Shown here: piece by piece, positions 34,486 to 48,369 of the stretch | How the letters are laid out: every line of letters begins with the position of its first letter | Position numbering within the stretch: the stretch's first letter is position 1 | NCBI RefSeq assembly: GCF_008806345.1 | Contig: NZ_VZZJ01000001.1 | Span: forward strand, 1-64,000 | Origin: Methylobacterium planeticum | Lineage (GTDB): Bacteria > Pseudomonadota > Alphaproteobacteria > Rhizobiales > Beijerinckiaceae | Length of the DNA stretch: 64,000 bases | Direction of reading: 5' to 3' | The notes under the pieces: generated by a model | Seen by the model: the letters and a program-made list of their open reading frames with translations, nothing else | The model's database searches: none | What the model was told of the DNA's origin: nothing | Program-made: the position numbers and the translations under genes

Positions 34486-35253
34486 TCAATCCTCGACGTT
34501 GATGCTCTGGGCCTCGCGGCCCTTCTGGCCCTCGATCACGCCGAGCGTGACCTGCTGTCCCTCGGCGAGGGATTCGAGGCCGGCCCGCGACAGCGCCGAG
34601 CGGTGCACGAAGACGTCCTTGCCGCCGTCGTTGACCGAGACGAAGCCGAAGCCCTTGGCCGGATCGTACCACTTCACGGTGCCCGTCATCTCGACGGAGG
34701 GACCGGACGCGAAACGACCACCGCCGCCGCCGCCGCCGCCGAAACGGTCGCCGCCGCCGAAGCGGTCGCCGCCACCGAAGCGGTCGCCGCCACCGAAGCC
34801 GCCGGTGCGCGGGGGCCGCGCATCGCGCCGGGGCGGAGCCGCCTCGGCCGTGGAGGTGTCGACGCTGGTGACGTTGGTCACCTGCGGACCCTTCTGCCCC
34901 TGGGCCGTCTGGACCGTGAGGCGGGTGCCCGGCATCAGGTCGGCATGGCCTGCCGCTTCGACCGCGCGGATGTGGAGGAAGGCATCGCCCGAGCCGTCAC
35001 CGAGCTCGACGAAACCGAAGCCTTTCTCCTTGTTGAACCACTTCACCGTGGCGTCACGCTCCGGGCCGGTGGGCGCCGCAGCTGCGCGCGAGGGTCCGCG
35101 GTCGAAACCACCGCCGCCACCGCCATAACCACCGCCGCCGAAGCCGCCGCCACCGAATCCACCGCTCGGCGGTGCCTGATCCGGCCACCGCGGCTCGGCA
35201 CCGTCATCGAAGCCGCGCTTCTGCGGCCCCCTGAAATCACGACCACGTCCCAT
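34486..35253 (-). CDS. Double cold-shock-domain protein with Gly-rich segments
   Basis: RNA/DNA-binding protein of 255 residues. A Gly-rich N-terminal tail (about 30-55, GGFGGGGFGGGGYGGG) is followed by cold-shock domain 1 (about 67-131, VKWFNKEKGFGFVEL and AFLH). A linker with 6-residue repeats (FGGGDR, 153-182) leads to domain 2 (about 189-253, VKWYDPAKGFGFVSV and VFVH). Both carry intact RNP motifs. Such proteins act as RNA chaperones at low temperature or in stationary phase. The start at ATG 35253 (MGRGRDFRGP) excludes a non-conserved upstream frame. Tandem 18-nt units at about 34738-34800 encode the linker. Confidence 0.9.
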   Translation of the reverse strand: MGRGRDFRGPQKRGFDDGAEPRWPDQAPPSGGFGGGGFGGGGYGGGGGGFDRGPSRAAAAPTGPERDATVKWFNKEKGFGFVELGDGSGDAFLHIRAVEAAGHADLMPGTRLTVQTAQGQKGPQVTNVTSVDTSTAEAAPPRRDARPPRTGGFGGGDRFGGGDRFGGGDRFGGGGGGGGRFASGPSVEMTGTVKWYDPAKGFGFVSVNDGGKDVFVHRSALSRAGLESLAEGQQVTLGVIEGQKGREAQSINVED

Positions 35254-35637
35254 AGAAAGCTCGCAAAAACCGTCCGCCGACCATCGTCTCGAATACCGCG
35301 TGCGTGCCATCCCAGACAGCCCACGCTCCGCACTATCATTACTCCCGGTCGCGGTAACCAAGAATAACGCCTCAGTCCTGACGCAATCCAAGCCTCACCG
35401 CAAGGACCTTCTCACGCTCGGGCGCGGGGAGGGGCCGCTTTTCGGGCCCGAATCCGGCCTCCCGCCCGTGCGGTCAAGCTTAAACCGAAGGGTGTACGAC
35501 CTTCGGCGTACGCAATGGGACGGGCGCCCCGGCCCGATCCGGCGCGGCGGCGGTGATGCCCGCGTTAGGAAACCGCAAAGATCGGCGCCGTAGGCTAGCG
35601 GTCGCCGGACGTTCCGGGCCGGCACAAGCCCGCAGCG
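35254..35637. other. Divergent intergenic region
   Basis: About 380 nt between the cold-shock gene and the receiver-only regulator. It includes a GTACG-N7-CGTAC inverted repeat near 35495-35512. The long leader on the cold-shock side could be an mRNA thermosensor as in cspA genes, but no specific fold can be shown by eye. Confidence 0.35.
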
Positions 35638-36111
35638 ATGATCGCGACCCCGACCTTCCCGGATCTCTCCGCCCTGGTGGTGGACGAGAGCCTGTATATC
35701 CGCCGCATCGTACGGGACATGCTGATGCGCGTCGGCATCAAGCGCGTGCTCGAGGCGCCGGACGGGGCGGAGGCGCTCGGGGTCCTGGCCGAGAGCAAGC
35801 CCGATCTCACCATCATCGACTGGGACCTCGCGATCCTCTCCGGCGAGGAGTTCATCCGCCTCGCCCGCACCCCGACGACCTCGCCCTGCCCGACGGTGCC
35901 GATCATCCTGATGCTCGCCCAGCCCCGCCGCAACGTGGTGGACCGGGCGATCTCCCTCGGGGTCAACGAGATCATCGCCAAGCCGTTCTCGCCCAAGACC
36001 CTGTGGTCACGCCTCGACGAGGTCATCAACCGGCCGCGCCCCTATTCCCAGATCAAGAGCCTGCTGCGCCCGACCGCGCGCATGGCGGGCGGCGCCAAGG
36101 CCGTGGCCTGA
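35638..36111 (+). CDS. Single-domain response regulator (receiver only)
   Basis: CheY-like protein of 157 residues with a short C-terminal extension. It has an acidic residue pair DE in LVVDESLYIRR, probable phosphoacceptor Asp in LTIIDWDLAILSGEEF, and Lys in IIAKPFSP. There is no output domain, so it probably works by protein contact or as a phosphate sink. No kinase gene is adjacent. Confidence 0.88.
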   Translation: MIATPTFPDLSALVVDESLYIRRIVRDMLMRVGIKRVLEAPDGAEALGVLAESKPDLTIIDWDLAILSGEEFIRLARTPTTSPCPTVPIILMLAQPRRNVVDRAISLGVNEIIAKPFSPKTLWSRLDEVINRPRPYSQIKSLLRPTARMAGGAKAVA

Positions 36112-36238
36112 CGGGTCCCGCCTCCCGCCCCGCCGCCGATTCGAGGCTTTGCAGTTCCCACCCGACCTTGTACGCTTCGGGGTGAATGATGGCCGGGCAG
36201 TCTGCCGGGGCCACGCGTTGAGGAATTCGGCACCGCCG

Positions 36239-37369
36239 ATGAGGGACGAGAGTGCCGCCGCCGTGCCGGCCCGCCCTGCGGCCGGCCCACCGGGCCATCG
36301 CGACGGCGCGTCGTCGGCGCGCCCCCCGCAGGCGCCGCAGCAGGGGACGGCACCGGCCCCCCAACCGGCCCGCTACGGCCGCCGCAACGCCTACGCGGCC
36401 CTCGATCTCGGCACCAACAATTGCCGCCTGCTGATCGCCGAGCCGGCCTCCCACGGCTTCCGGGTGATCGACGCGTTCTCCCGGATCGTGCGGCTCGGCG
36501 AGGGCCTCGGCAAGTCCGACCGGCTGAGCGAGGCCGCGGTGGAGCGCACCGTCGAGGCGCTGCGGATCTGCCGGGGCAAGATGCAGGCGCGCGGGGTGAT
36601 GCGCGCCAAGATCATCGCCACCGAGGCCTGCCGACTCGCCGTCAACGGGGCGGATTTCGTCGAGCGCGTGCGCCGCGACGTCGGCCTCGATCTCGAGATC
36701 GTGGACCGGCAGACCGAGGCCTATCTCGCGGTGACGGGCTGCGCCGCGCTCGCCGATCCCCGGGCCGAATCGGTGGTGATCTTCGACATCGGCGGCGGCT
36801 CGACGGAGATCGCCTGGCTCGACGGGGCGGCGACGAACCCCTCCGCCGACCCGACCCTGCGCATCCGCGCCTGGGATTCGCTGCCCGTCGGGGTCGTGAC
36901 CCTCGCCGAGCGCCACGGCGGGGCCGAGGTCACGAAGCGGATGTTCGAGGGCATGGTGGAGGAGGTCGCCGACCTTCTGGCGCGCTTCGCCATCCGGGCG
37001 GCGGCGGCCGCCACCGCGCCGCATTTCCACCTGCTCGGCACCTCCGGCACGGTGACGACCCTCGCGGCCATGCACCTGCGCCTGCCGCGCTACGAGCGCC
37101 GCCGGGTCGACGGCCTCTGGATGAGCGACGACGAGGTCTCGGACGCGATCGACGACCTCCTCGACACCCGCCTCGACCAGCGGGCCGACAACCCCTGCAT
37201 CGGCCGCGATCGCGCCGACCTCGTGCTCGCCGGCTGCGCGATCCTCGAGGCGATCCGGCGCGCCTTCCCGTCCGAGCGCCTGCGCATCGCCGATCGCGGC
37301 CTGCGCGAGGGGCTCCTGATGAACATGATGCGTGAGGACGGCGTCTGGCGTCGTGGAGGCTACCGGTGA
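36239..37369 (+). CDS. Ppx/GppA-family phosphatase
   Basis: Protein of 376 residues of the actin-like ATPase fold. It has the phosphate motifs [15 protein letters not shown] and [13 protein letters not shown], plus the adenosine-side [13 protein letters not shown]. The C-terminal HD-like domain of E. coli GppA is absent, as in many alphaproteobacteria. It would degrade polyphosphate or pppGpp. The Pro/Ala-rich first 60 residues are probably disordered, so the exact start is uncertain (ATG 36239 chosen). The stop overlaps the rlmE start by 4 nt (GTGA), indicating an operon. Confidence 0.88.
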   Translation: MRDESAAAVPARPAAGPPGHRDGASSARPPQAPQQGTAPAPQPARYGRRNAYAALDLGTNNCRLLIAEPASHGFRVIDAFSRIVRLGEGLGKSDRLSEAAVERTVEALRICRGKMQARGVMRAKIIATEACRLAVNGADFVERVRRDVGLDLEIVDRQTEAYLAVTGCAALADPRAESVVIFDIGGGSTEIAWLDGAATNPSADPTLRIRAWDSLPVGVVTLAERHGGAEVTKRMFEGMVEEVADLLARFAIRAAAAATAPHFHLLGTSGTVTTLAAMHLRLPRYERRRVDGLWMSDDEVSDAIDDLLDTRLDQRADNPCIGRDRADLVLAGCAILEAIRRAFPSERLRIADRGLREGLLMNMMREDGVWRRGGYR

Positions 37370-38082
37370 GCGAGAGGCGCGGGGCAGGGGGCGGCGGCAG
37401 TATCCGGGGTGAGCTCAAGCAGCGGGTCAAGACGGGGCGCGGGCGCACCCTGTCGCAGAAGCGCTGGCTGGAACGGCAGCTGAACGACCCCTACGTGGCG
37501 CGCGCCAAGCGCGAGGGCTACCGCTCGCGGGCCGCCTTCAAGCTCCTGGAGATCGACGAGCGCTTCCACATCCTGAAGCCCGGCCAGCGGGTGGTGGACC
37601 TCGGCGCGGCGCCGGGCGGCTGGTCGCAGGTCGCCGCCAAGGTGGTGGGGCCGCAGGGCCGCGTCGTCGGCATCGACCTCCTGGAGATCGAGCCGATGAC
37701 CGGGGTGACGTTCATCGCCCTCGACTTCCTCGATCCCAGCGCCCCCGAGCGCCTGACCGACCTGCTCGGCGGCCCGGCCGACATCGTGATGTCCGACATG
37801 GCGGCCAACACCACGGGCCACAAGAAGACCGATCACCTGCGCATCATCGGGCTCGCCGAGACCGCCGCCCACTTCGCCCGCGAGATCCTGGCGCCGGGGG
37901 GTGCCTACGTCGCCAAGGTGTTCCAGGGCGGCACCGAGGGCACGCTGCTCGCCGACCTGAAGCGCGACTTCGCCACCGTCCGCCACGTGAAGCCGCCCGC
38001 GAGCCGCGCCGATTCGAGCGAGCTCTACGTGCTGGCCACGGGCTATCGCGGCGCCCCGGCGGCCGAGCCCGGGGAGGCGTGA
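37366..38082 (+). CDS. rlmE: 23S rRNA 2'-O-methyltransferase RlmE (RrmJ/FtsJ)
   Basis: SAM-dependent methyltransferase of 238 residues that modifies U2552 of 23S rRNA during late 50S assembly. SAM motif [16 protein letters not shown] and the catalytic K-D-K-E set can be read: Lys in AAFKLLE, Asp in [12 protein letters not shown], Lys in YVAKVFQGG and Glu in SSELYVLA. It starts with GTG 37366, overlapping the upstream phosphatase gene. The N-terminal basic Gly-rich tail is longer than in E. coli. Confidence 0.95.
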   Translation: MSERRGAGGGGSIRGELKQRVKTGRGRTLSQKRWLERQLNDPYVARAKREGYRSRAAFKLLEIDERFHILKPGQRVVDLGAAPGGWSQVAAKVVGPQGRVVGIDLLEIEPMTGVTFIALDFLDPSAPERLTDLLGGPADIVMSDMAANTTGHKKTDHLRIIGLAETAAHFAREILAPGGAYVAKVFQGGTEGTLLADLKRDFATVRHVKPPASRADSSELYVLATGYRGAPAAEPGEA

Positions 38083-38097
38083 GGCGGCCGCCGCGCC

Positions 38098-38523
38098 CTA
38101 CAGGCGGCAGGCCCCCTCGAGGGCCCGGTTCTCCGCCTCCGTGAACAGGCGGGAGCGGATGTGGAAGCGCTTCTCCCGGCCGTTCTCCAGCGAGAACATG
38201 CCGCCCCGGCCCGGCACCACGTCGAGCATGATGTGGGTGTGCTTCCAGACCGAGAATTGCGAACGGCTGATGAAGAAGTCGGCGCCGCCGACCTGGCCGA
38301 GATGCACGTCGCCGTCGCTCGTGAGGAAGTCGCCGACCGGGTAGCACATCGGGGACGAGCCGTCGCAGCAGCCGCCGGACTGGTGGAACATGACCGGGCC
38401 GTGCTCGGCCCGCAATTCCTCGATGAGCGCGAGGGCGGCCGGGGTCGCGGTGACGCGCAGGGGCGTGCCGTCGACGCCCGCCTGCTCGGCGGTGGTGGCT
38501 TCGGGGAGCGCGGTCTCGGACAT
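38098..38523 (-). CDS. DUF779 protein, aldehyde dehydrogenase partner
   Basis: Protein of 141 residues with the conserved DUF779 motifs FHQSGGCCDGSSPMCYP and WKHTHIMLDVVPGRGGMFSLE. DUF779 genes repeatedly neighbour ExaC-type acetaldehyde dehydrogenases, as here (the ALDH gene lies 222 nt upstream on the same strand). The three cysteines and the histidines suggest metal binding or a redox role; the biochemical function is not established to my knowledge. Confidence 0.88.
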   Translation of the reverse strand: MSETALPEATTAEQAGVDGTPLRVTATPAALALIEELRAEHGPVMFHQSGGCCDGSSPMCYPVGDFLTSDGDVHLGQVGGADFFISRSQFSVWKHTHIMLDVVPGRGGMFSLENGREKRFHIRSRLFTEAENRALEGACRL

Positions 38524-38688
38524 GGCGCGGAATCTCCGGGTGCTTCGGTCTGGGGCGTTCGGGGGAATCTGGCGCGCCGGCGCCGGAAAAGCAGGGGGCG
38601 GCGGCCGGGCGGGGGTCCGGGACCGCTCCGCGCCCGTCCGACGCCGCCGGGATGCCGGGCCCGCCGGGGCGCGGTGCCGAGACGAGAA

Positions 38689-38713
38689 CGCCCCGGCCGG
38701 AGGGGCCGGGGCG
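38689..38713 (-). terminator. Terminator after the aldehyde dehydrogenase gene
   Basis: A perfect 10-bp GC stem (CGCCCCGGCC/GGCCGGGGCG) has a 5-nt loop and, on the minus strand, is followed by TTCTCGTCTC. It separates the ALDH gene from the DUF779 gene, so full co-transcription would need read-through. Confidence 0.75.
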
Positions 38714-38745
38714 CGGATCTCGTCGCGGGTCTCGGGGCGGCTCGC

Positions 38746-40266
<1,521 letters not shown>

Positions 40267-40312
40267 TGGCGTCTCCTCAGGGTGGCTCTTTGTCCGCTCG
40301 GCCGCAGCCAAT

Positions 40313-40329
40313 GGCAGATGGCCCGCCAA
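40313..40329 (-). promoter_or_regulatory. Candidate sigma-54 promoter of the aldehyde dehydrogenase
   Basis: Minus-strand TTGGCGGGCCATCTGCC keeps the invariant GG-N10-GC spacing and the TTGGC and TGC cores, about 48 nt upstream of the ATG. It is a weaker match than the dctA promoter. Confidence 0.45.
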
Positions 40330-40533
40330 ATCAAGTTGGACTTTTGGCCAAAGCGATGATGCAGTGCAGGAAATTGCTCGTCCCGCAGGGCTGATCCGCA
40401 ATGTTTCGGAGCGTCGCGGCGGGTCATTGTGGCACTGCAACTTGGTGGCCGGGCCCATAGTACCCGCAATCGCGGGAGGTGGCGACCTCCGAGGGCATCC
40501 CGGAGCCAATCCGGAACTGTTCGAGACTGGACG

Positions 40534-41931
40534 CTATTGCGTGACCTCGATGCGCGGCGCGGCCCGGTCGGTCCCGTCGCGATAGAGCATCAGGCCGGTC
40601 GGGCGCCCGTCCGGCTCGGTGTCGAGGGTGATGCGGGCGTTGCGGGCCTTCGACACGAAGGTCCGGTCCCCCTCGGGGAGAAAGGGCAGGGCGGCTTCCC
40701 CGGTGATCTGCGCCACGAGGTGGTCGCCCTCGCGGGCGAGCGTCAGGAGCCGGCCGGGGGCGAGGCGGTAGCGCCCGGCGTAGCGGTCCATGATCTCGGG
40801 CTCGAGCACGATCTCGGTTCCGGGATCGGGGATGCGGAACCAGAGGGCCGCGATCTCCCGCGCCATGGCCTGGACCGGGGCGGTCTCGGTGTTGGCGAGC
40901 ACCAGCACGGTGAGCTCGTCGTCCGGGTAGGTGTCCTTGATGGTCAGGAAGCCGTTGATGCCCCCGCCATGCGACCAGAGCCGGTGCCCGTGCGACTGTC
41001 CGATATACCAGCCGAAGCCGTAGCCGTAGCCCGCATCCGCGAACATCGCGCGCCGCGACAGGTCGGACAGGACGCGCCCCGAGAACAGGGCCCGGTCCCA
41101 GGCGAGCAGGTCGTCGACGGTGGAGTAGTGGGCGCCCGCCGCGTACGGGATGCTGGAGGCGATCGGCATGGCGTTGCGCAGCTGGCCGTTGCCGAGGCGG
41201 TAGCCGGAGGCCCGGCGCGGCAGGATCGCGGTCGCGTCGTCGTAGCCCGTGTCCTTCAGGCCGAGGGGATCGAAGATCGCCTCGCGCAGGTAGCGGTCGT
41301 AGGGCTGGCCCGAGGCGGCCTCGACCACGAGGCCGAGCAGGATGTAGCCGGTATTGTCGTAGTCGAAGCCCTTGCCGGGCTCGAACAGGAGCGGCTTGTC
41401 CGCCGTCAGCGCCACGATCTCGCGCGGTGTCATCTCGAGGCGCTGGATGCGGGCGTAGTAGTCCGGCAGGTTGGTGTAGCTCGGGATGCCGGAGCTGTGG
41501 GTCAGGAGCGTCCGGAGGGTGACGCGCTCCCAGGCCGCCGGGGCCTGGGGGTAGAAGCGGCGGATCGGATCGTCGAGGTTGAGCCGGCCCGCTTCGGCGA
41601 GCTTGAGGATCGCGGCGGCGGTGAACTGCTTGGTGATCGAGCCGACGCGGAAGCGGGTCTCGGGGGTGTTCGGCACGCCCCATTCCCGGTTGGCGAGGCC
41701 GTAGGCGCGCCGGAACACGGGGCGGCCGCGATGCGCGACGAGGACCGCGCCGGAGAACAGCTTGGCGTCGAGATAGGGCTTGACCAGCGCGTCGGCGCGC
41801 TGGGCGAAGCCCGCCCGCGTCTGGGCGGGAGGCTGCAGGGCCGGCTGGGCCTGAGCCTGTGCCCGAGCCTCCGGCGCGCAGAGGGCCGCGAGGCCGAGGA
41901 GGGCGAGGACGGTGACGGGACGGGCAGGCAT
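40534..41931 (-). CDS. Secreted serine hydrolase of the beta-lactamase class C/esterase family
   Basis: Precursor of 465 residues with a signal peptide (MPARPVTVLALLGLAALCAP, cleavage near ARAQA). Catalytic SxxK is in VGSITKQFT, YxN in FDYDNTGYILLG and the third box in WSHGGGING. A C-terminal extension (about 365-465, EIMDRYAGRYRLAPGRLLTL) is a lipocalin-like domain seen in many penicillin-binding-protein-like esterases. Probably a periplasmic peptidase or esterase rather than a true beta-lactamase. ATG 41931 is divergent from an MFS exporter gene. Confidence 0.88.
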   Translation of the reverse strand: MPARPVTVLALLGLAALCAPEARAQAQAQPALQPPAQTRAGFAQRADALVKPYLDAKLFSGAVLVAHRGRPVFRRAYGLANREWGVPNTPETRFRVGSITKQFTAAAILKLAEAGRLNLDDPIRRFYPQAPAAWERVTLRTLLTHSSGIPSYTNLPDYYARIQRLEMTPREIVALTADKPLLFEPGKGFDYDNTGYILLGLVVEAASGQPYDRYLREAIFDPLGLKDTGYDDATAILPRRASGYRLGNGQLRNAMPIASSIPYAAGAHYSTVDDLLAWDRALFSGRVLSDLSRRAMFADAGYGYGFGWYIGQSHGHRLWSHGGGINGFLTIKDTYPDDELTVLVLANTETAPVQAMAREIAALWFRIPDPGTEIVLEPEIMDRYAGRYRLAPGRLLTLAREGDHLVAQITGEAALPFLPEGDRTFVSKARNARITLDTEPDGRPTGLMLYRDGTDRAAPRIEVTQ

Positions 41932-42052
41932 GGCGATCCTCCGCTCGGGGAGCCGCGGCCGAGCTAGACCGGATTTGCGGCCGAAGCGCGTCGCGCGGCG
42001 GCCCTGCCTTCCCGTCATGCGCCCCGTCACACCTCTGCCTTGAAGGGTACCG

Positions 42053-43384
42053 ATGAGACCCCGGCGCGTTTCCCCGAGGACCGCGCCCGTTCCTCCGAAG
42101 GCATCCCCCGTGACAGCACCGATCCGGCCGGGCTCGACCCTGGGCGCGGCCACCCGCGAGGCACCGGCCTGGACCGGACCGGGCTTCGCCGAATTCGTGG
42201 CGATCGTCGCCCTGATGATGGGCGTCACGGCGATCTCGATCGACAACCTGCTCCCGGCCTTCCCGGTGATCCAGGCCCGCTTCGGCATCGCCGACCCGAA
42301 CAGCCTGCAGCTCCTCGTCTACGTCTACATGATCGGCTTCGGCCTCGCGCAGATCGTCTACGGGCCGGTCTCGGACCGGTTCGGGCGCCGCCCGGTGCTG
42401 CTGATCAGCCTCGCGGTCTACGGGGCGGGCTGCCTCCTGGCGATGGCGGCGCCGTCCTTCGGCTGGCTGCTCGCGGCCCGGGTGATCCAGGGGCTCGGGG
42501 CGGCGGGCGGGCGCGTGCTCTCGACCGCGATCGTGCGCGACCGCTTCGCCGGGCGCGAGATGGCGAGCGTGATGTCGCTGATCATGATGGTCTTCCTGAT
42601 CGTGCCCATGATCGCGCCGGCCATCGGCGGGATGATGCTGGCGCTCGGCTCCTGGCACTACGTCTTCGTCTCGATGCTGGTGCTTGCCGGCATCCTGGTG
42701 GTCTGGTTCGGCGCCCGGATGCCCGAGACCCTGCATCCCGCCTACCGCCGGCCTCTGTCGCTGCCCTCGATCGGGCAGGCGCTCCGCCTGACGCTGCGCA
42801 CCCGCGTCGCCCTCGGCTACGCCACCGCCCTCGGTCTGCTCACCGGCTGCATCATGGGCTATGTCGGCTCGGCCCAGCAGGTCTTCGACACGGGGCTCTA
42901 CCATCTCGGCGCCCTGTTCCCGCTCGCCTTCGGGCTCGTGGCGGGGGCGATGGGCGCCGCGACCCTCGTCAACGCCCGCGTGGTCCGGCGCCTCGGCATG
43001 CGCACGCTCTCGCATGCGGGGCTCGCCGCCTTCGTGGCGGTGGCGCTGGTGCAGGTCGGGGTCGGGCTCGCCTACCAGGGCCACCCGCCCCTGGCGCTGT
43101 TCCTGACGGTGCTCGCCGCCAACCAGTTCCTGATCAGTTTCGCCATGCCGAACTTCAACGCCCTGGCGCTGCAGCCATTGGGCGAGATCGCCGGCACCGC
43201 CTCCTCCTTCCTCGGCTTCTACACCACGATCCTCGGGGCCTTCTGCGGCTTCCTGATCGGGCACGCCTTCGACGGGACCACGCTGCCGATCGGGGCCGGC
43301 TACGCGGGCCTCGGCGGCCTCGCGCTGCTGGTGGTCGCCTGGACCGAGCGCGGGCGCCTGTTCCGGGGCGGCATCTCCGGTTGA
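42053..43384 (+). CDS. Bcr/CflA-type MFS drug exporter
   Basis: Twelve-helix antiporter of 443 residues with a cytosolic Pro-rich N-terminus. Motif A is YGPVSDRFGRRPVLL, then RVIQGLGAAGGRVLSTAIVRDR (motif B/C region typical of Bcr). Exports drugs or metabolites such as bicyclomycin or cysteine in relatives. ATG 42053 lies 121 nt from the divergent serine hydrolase gene. Confidence 0.9.
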   Translation: MRPRRVSPRTAPVPPKASPVTAPIRPGSTLGAATREAPAWTGPGFAEFVAIVALMMGVTAISIDNLLPAFPVIQARFGIADPNSLQLLVYVYMIGFGLAQIVYGPVSDRFGRRPVLLISLAVYGAGCLLAMAAPSFGWLLAARVIQGLGAAGGRVLSTAIVRDRFAGREMASVMSLIMMVFLIVPMIAPAIGGMMLALGSWHYVFVSMLVLAGILVVWFGARMPETLHPAYRRPLSLPSIGQALRLTLRTRVALGYATALGLLTGCIMGYVGSAQQVFDTGLYHLGALFPLAFGLVAGAMGAATLVNARVVRRLGMRTLSHAGLAAFVAVALVQVGVGLAYQGHPPLALFLTVLAANQFLISFAMPNFNALALQPLGEIAGTASSFLGFYTTILGAFCGFLIGHAFDGTTLPIGAGYAGLGGLALLVVAWTERGRLFRGGISG

Positions 43385-43464
43385 GAACCCGGCGCGCTTA
43401 ACCCCGTCTTCAGGCGGGCCCGCGAGGGTGGGGGCTGTCCCCGCGTCTCAACCGGAGCCGAACC

Positions 43465-43974
43465 GTGATCGCCCGCGCCCAGGACGGATTGCTTCTCTCG
43501 TCGCGCCTGCTCCTCGCCGCGGCGCTGCTGCCCACCGGCATCGCCCGGGCGCTCAACGTCTCGGGCTTCGCCCTGACCCTCGCGGGCACCGGCCTGCCGG
43601 CCCCGAACGCCGTCGCGACCGCGGCCGTGATCGTGCAGGTCTTCGGGCCGCTGGCGCTCCTTCTCGGGGTGCTGCCGCGCCTCACCGGCCTCGCCCTCGC
43701 GGCCTTCGCGGCGGCGATGGCGGTGCTGCTCCACCCGTTCTGGCACTATGCCGGCCCGGCCGCGGTCGCCGAGCGCACGCTGTTCCTCGCCGATCTCGGC
43801 CTCGCCGGGGGCTTCCTGCTCTACGCCCTGACCGGCCCCGGCGCCTGGAGCTGGCAGGGCTGGCGCGCCGCCCCGTCCCGCCAGCCGGCGAAGCCCGCCG
43901 GCAAGGCCGCGCCGCGCCCGGGCGCGCCGGCAAAGCGCGCCGCCGGCCGCGCCCCCGTCCGCGCGGCGGCCTGA
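43465..43974 (+). CDS. DoxX-family membrane protein
   Basis: Protein of 169 residues with four predicted helices (SSRLLLAAALLPTGIARAL; AVATAAVIVQVFGPLALLLG; LTGLALAAFAAAMAVLLHPF; LFLADLGLAGGFLLYALTGP) and a Lys/Ala/Pro-rich tail. The pattern matches DoxX-like proteins of uncertain role, sometimes linked to redox stress. It starts at GTG 43465 with CGGAG upstream and lies 80 nt downstream of the MFS gene. Confidence 0.75.
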   Translation: MIARAQDGLLLSSRLLLAAALLPTGIARALNVSGFALTLAGTGLPAPNAVATAAVIVQVFGPLALLLGVLPRLTGLALAAFAAAMAVLLHPFWHYAGPAAVAERTLFLADLGLAGGFLLYALTGPGAWSWQGWRAAPSRQPAKPAGKAAPRPGAPAKRAAGRAPVRAAA

Positions 43975-44012
43975 GGCGACGTCCCGAGCCCCCGCCCGCG
44001 GTACGAACCCTC

Positions 44013-45434
44013 CTAGGTCCGCCCCGGCGCCCCGGCCGGCGGCGCCGGGGCGAGGCGCCGGCCGGACACCTCCGCGCCGGCATCGGGCGCGAGGCGCCGG
44101 AAGGCAAAGACGGACAGGCCCGAGATCAGCGCCACGGCGATGAAGGCTGGCGCGAAATCCGCGGCCAGGATCGCGTCGCGCCCGTGCCAGCCCGCGGCCC
44201 CTTCGAGGGCCAGCGCCCCGACGCTCACCCCGAGGCTGAGCGAGATCTGCTGCGCCACGCTCGCGAGGCTCGTGCCCGCGCTCATGTCGCGGGATTCGAG
44301 CTCCGCATACGCGATCGCGTTGACGCAGGTGAACTGGAGCGAGCGCAGGCAGCCGCCGACGAAGAGAAGCCCGACGATGAGCCAGTGCGGGGTCTGCGCC
44401 GTGAACAGGCCGTTCACGGCCAGGAAGCCCGCCGCCAGCACGGCGTTCGTCACCATCACGGGGCGGAAGCCGAAGCTGCGCAGGATGCGCGGGCCGACGA
44501 TCTTCACCAACATGGCGCCGGCCGCCGCCGCGAAGGTGATCAGCCCCGATTGCAGCGGGTCGAGCCCGAACCCGATCTGCAGCATCAGCGGCAGCAGGAA
44601 CGGGATCGCGCCGGTGCCGATGCGGAACAGGCTGCCCCCGGTCACGGCGGCCCGGAAGGTCGGATAACGCAGGAGGTCGAGGCGTAGCACCGGGTATCGC
44701 ACCGCGCGCGAGTGGCGGAGATACAACGCGAGCAGCGCCGCGCCGCCGCCGAGGCAGCCCCAGGAGAGCCAGTCCGGCAGGAGGTGGCGGCCGGTCGAGG
44801 CGAGGCCGAGCATCAGCGTGGCGAGGCCGAGGCCGAGGAGCCCGAAGCCGACGACGTCGAGGGGCGGCCGCTCGGGCTCGCGGATATCGGCGATGTAGAG
44901 GCTCGCCAGCACGATGCCGACGATCCCGATCGGGATGTTGATGAAGAAGATCCAGCGCCAGTCGAGCCAGGTGGTGATGAGGCCGCCGAGGGGCGGGCCC
45001 ATGATCGGTCCGATCAGGGCCGGGATCGTCAGGTAGGCCAGCGCCGAGACGAGCTCGGCCTTCGGCACGCTGCGCAGGATGACGAGGCGGCCGACCGGCA
45101 CCATCATGGCGCCCCCCATCCCCTGGAGGAAGCGGGCGGCGACGAAGCTCGTCAGGCCGGTCGAGAAGGCGCAGGCGAGGGAGCCTGCCATGAACACCAC
45201 GAGCGCCGCCCGGAAGATCGTGCGCGCCCCGTATCGGTCGGCCATCCAGCCGCTGATCGGGATGAAGATCGCGAGGCTGACGAGGTAGGCGGTCAGCGCG
45301 AGCTTCAGGGCGATCGGATCCTCCCCGAGGCTGTGGGCGATCGTCGGCAGCGCCGTGGCGATCACCGTGGAATCGGTGTTCTCCATGAACAGGGCGGTGG
45401 CGACGACGAGGGGGACGATTCGGGACGGGCGCAT
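44013..45434 (-). CDS. DHA2/EmrB-type MFS exporter
   Basis: Transporter of 473 residues with about 14 helices. Marks: FMENTDSTVIATALPTIAHS at helix 1 (D/T motif of DHA2), SGWMADRYGARTIF (motif A), RFLQGMGGAMMVPVGR, and LTIPALIGPIMGPPLGGLIT. It expels hydrophobic toxicants with protons. ATG 45434 (MRPSRIVPLVV) is the natural start. It is divergent from the DUF3313-like lipoprotein gene. Confidence 0.92.
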   Translation of the reverse strand: MRPSRIVPLVVATALFMENTDSTVIATALPTIAHSLGEDPIALKLALTAYLVSLAIFIPISGWMADRYGARTIFRAALVVFMAGSLACAFSTGLTSFVAARFLQGMGGAMMVPVGRLVILRSVPKAELVSALAYLTIPALIGPIMGPPLGGLITTWLDWRWIFFINIPIGIVGIVLASLYIADIREPERPPLDVVGFGLLGLGLATLMLGLASTGRHLLPDWLSWGCLGGGAALLALYLRHSRAVRYPVLRLDLLRYPTFRAAVTGGSLFRIGTGAIPFLLPLMLQIGFGLDPLQSGLITFAAAAGAMLVKIVGPRILRSFGFRPVMVTNAVLAAGFLAVNGLFTAQTPHWLIVGLLFVGGCLRSLQFTCVNAIAYAELESRDMSAGTSLASVAQQISLSLGVSVGALALEGAAGWHGRDAILAADFAPAFIAVALISGLSVFAFRRLAPDAGAEVSGRRLAPAPPAGAPGRT

Positions 45435-45705
45435 CGGGTTTGACAAACCCCGACGCCGCACTCGGTTGCATCGGCTCGTCGCCCGGCCCCGGGCGGGCGT
45501 CGTGTCCCCCCGGACACACGCAGCAACGATCGCCCGCCCGCGGGGGGCGATCCCTTCCCCGCCCGGGGCCTCACCCTTAAGCTTTCCGCACCGCCGCGGC
45601 CTGCCGCGCGCTCGGCATGCGTCGGGACGGCCGCCATCCTGCGGCCGCGGCGCGGCCGGCGCACCGCCCGACCGCGCCCGATGTCCGCTGCGTGAAAGTG
45701 ACAGG

Positions 45706-48259
<2,554 letters not shown>

Positions 48260-48369
48260 GGCCGTTCGGACAGGATCCCGCGGCTCGTCTCAGTCGCGGC
48301 GCTTGCTTGGCCGCGGCGCGAGCTTCACGTAGCATCGTGCCGTCTGGGCGCGCCGATCTGGAGGGAGCC

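Noticed and set aside
40424..43264. 946-residue minus-strand frame
   Set aside because: It is a shifted frame over the serine hydrolase and antisense to the MFS gene, both of which are well supported.
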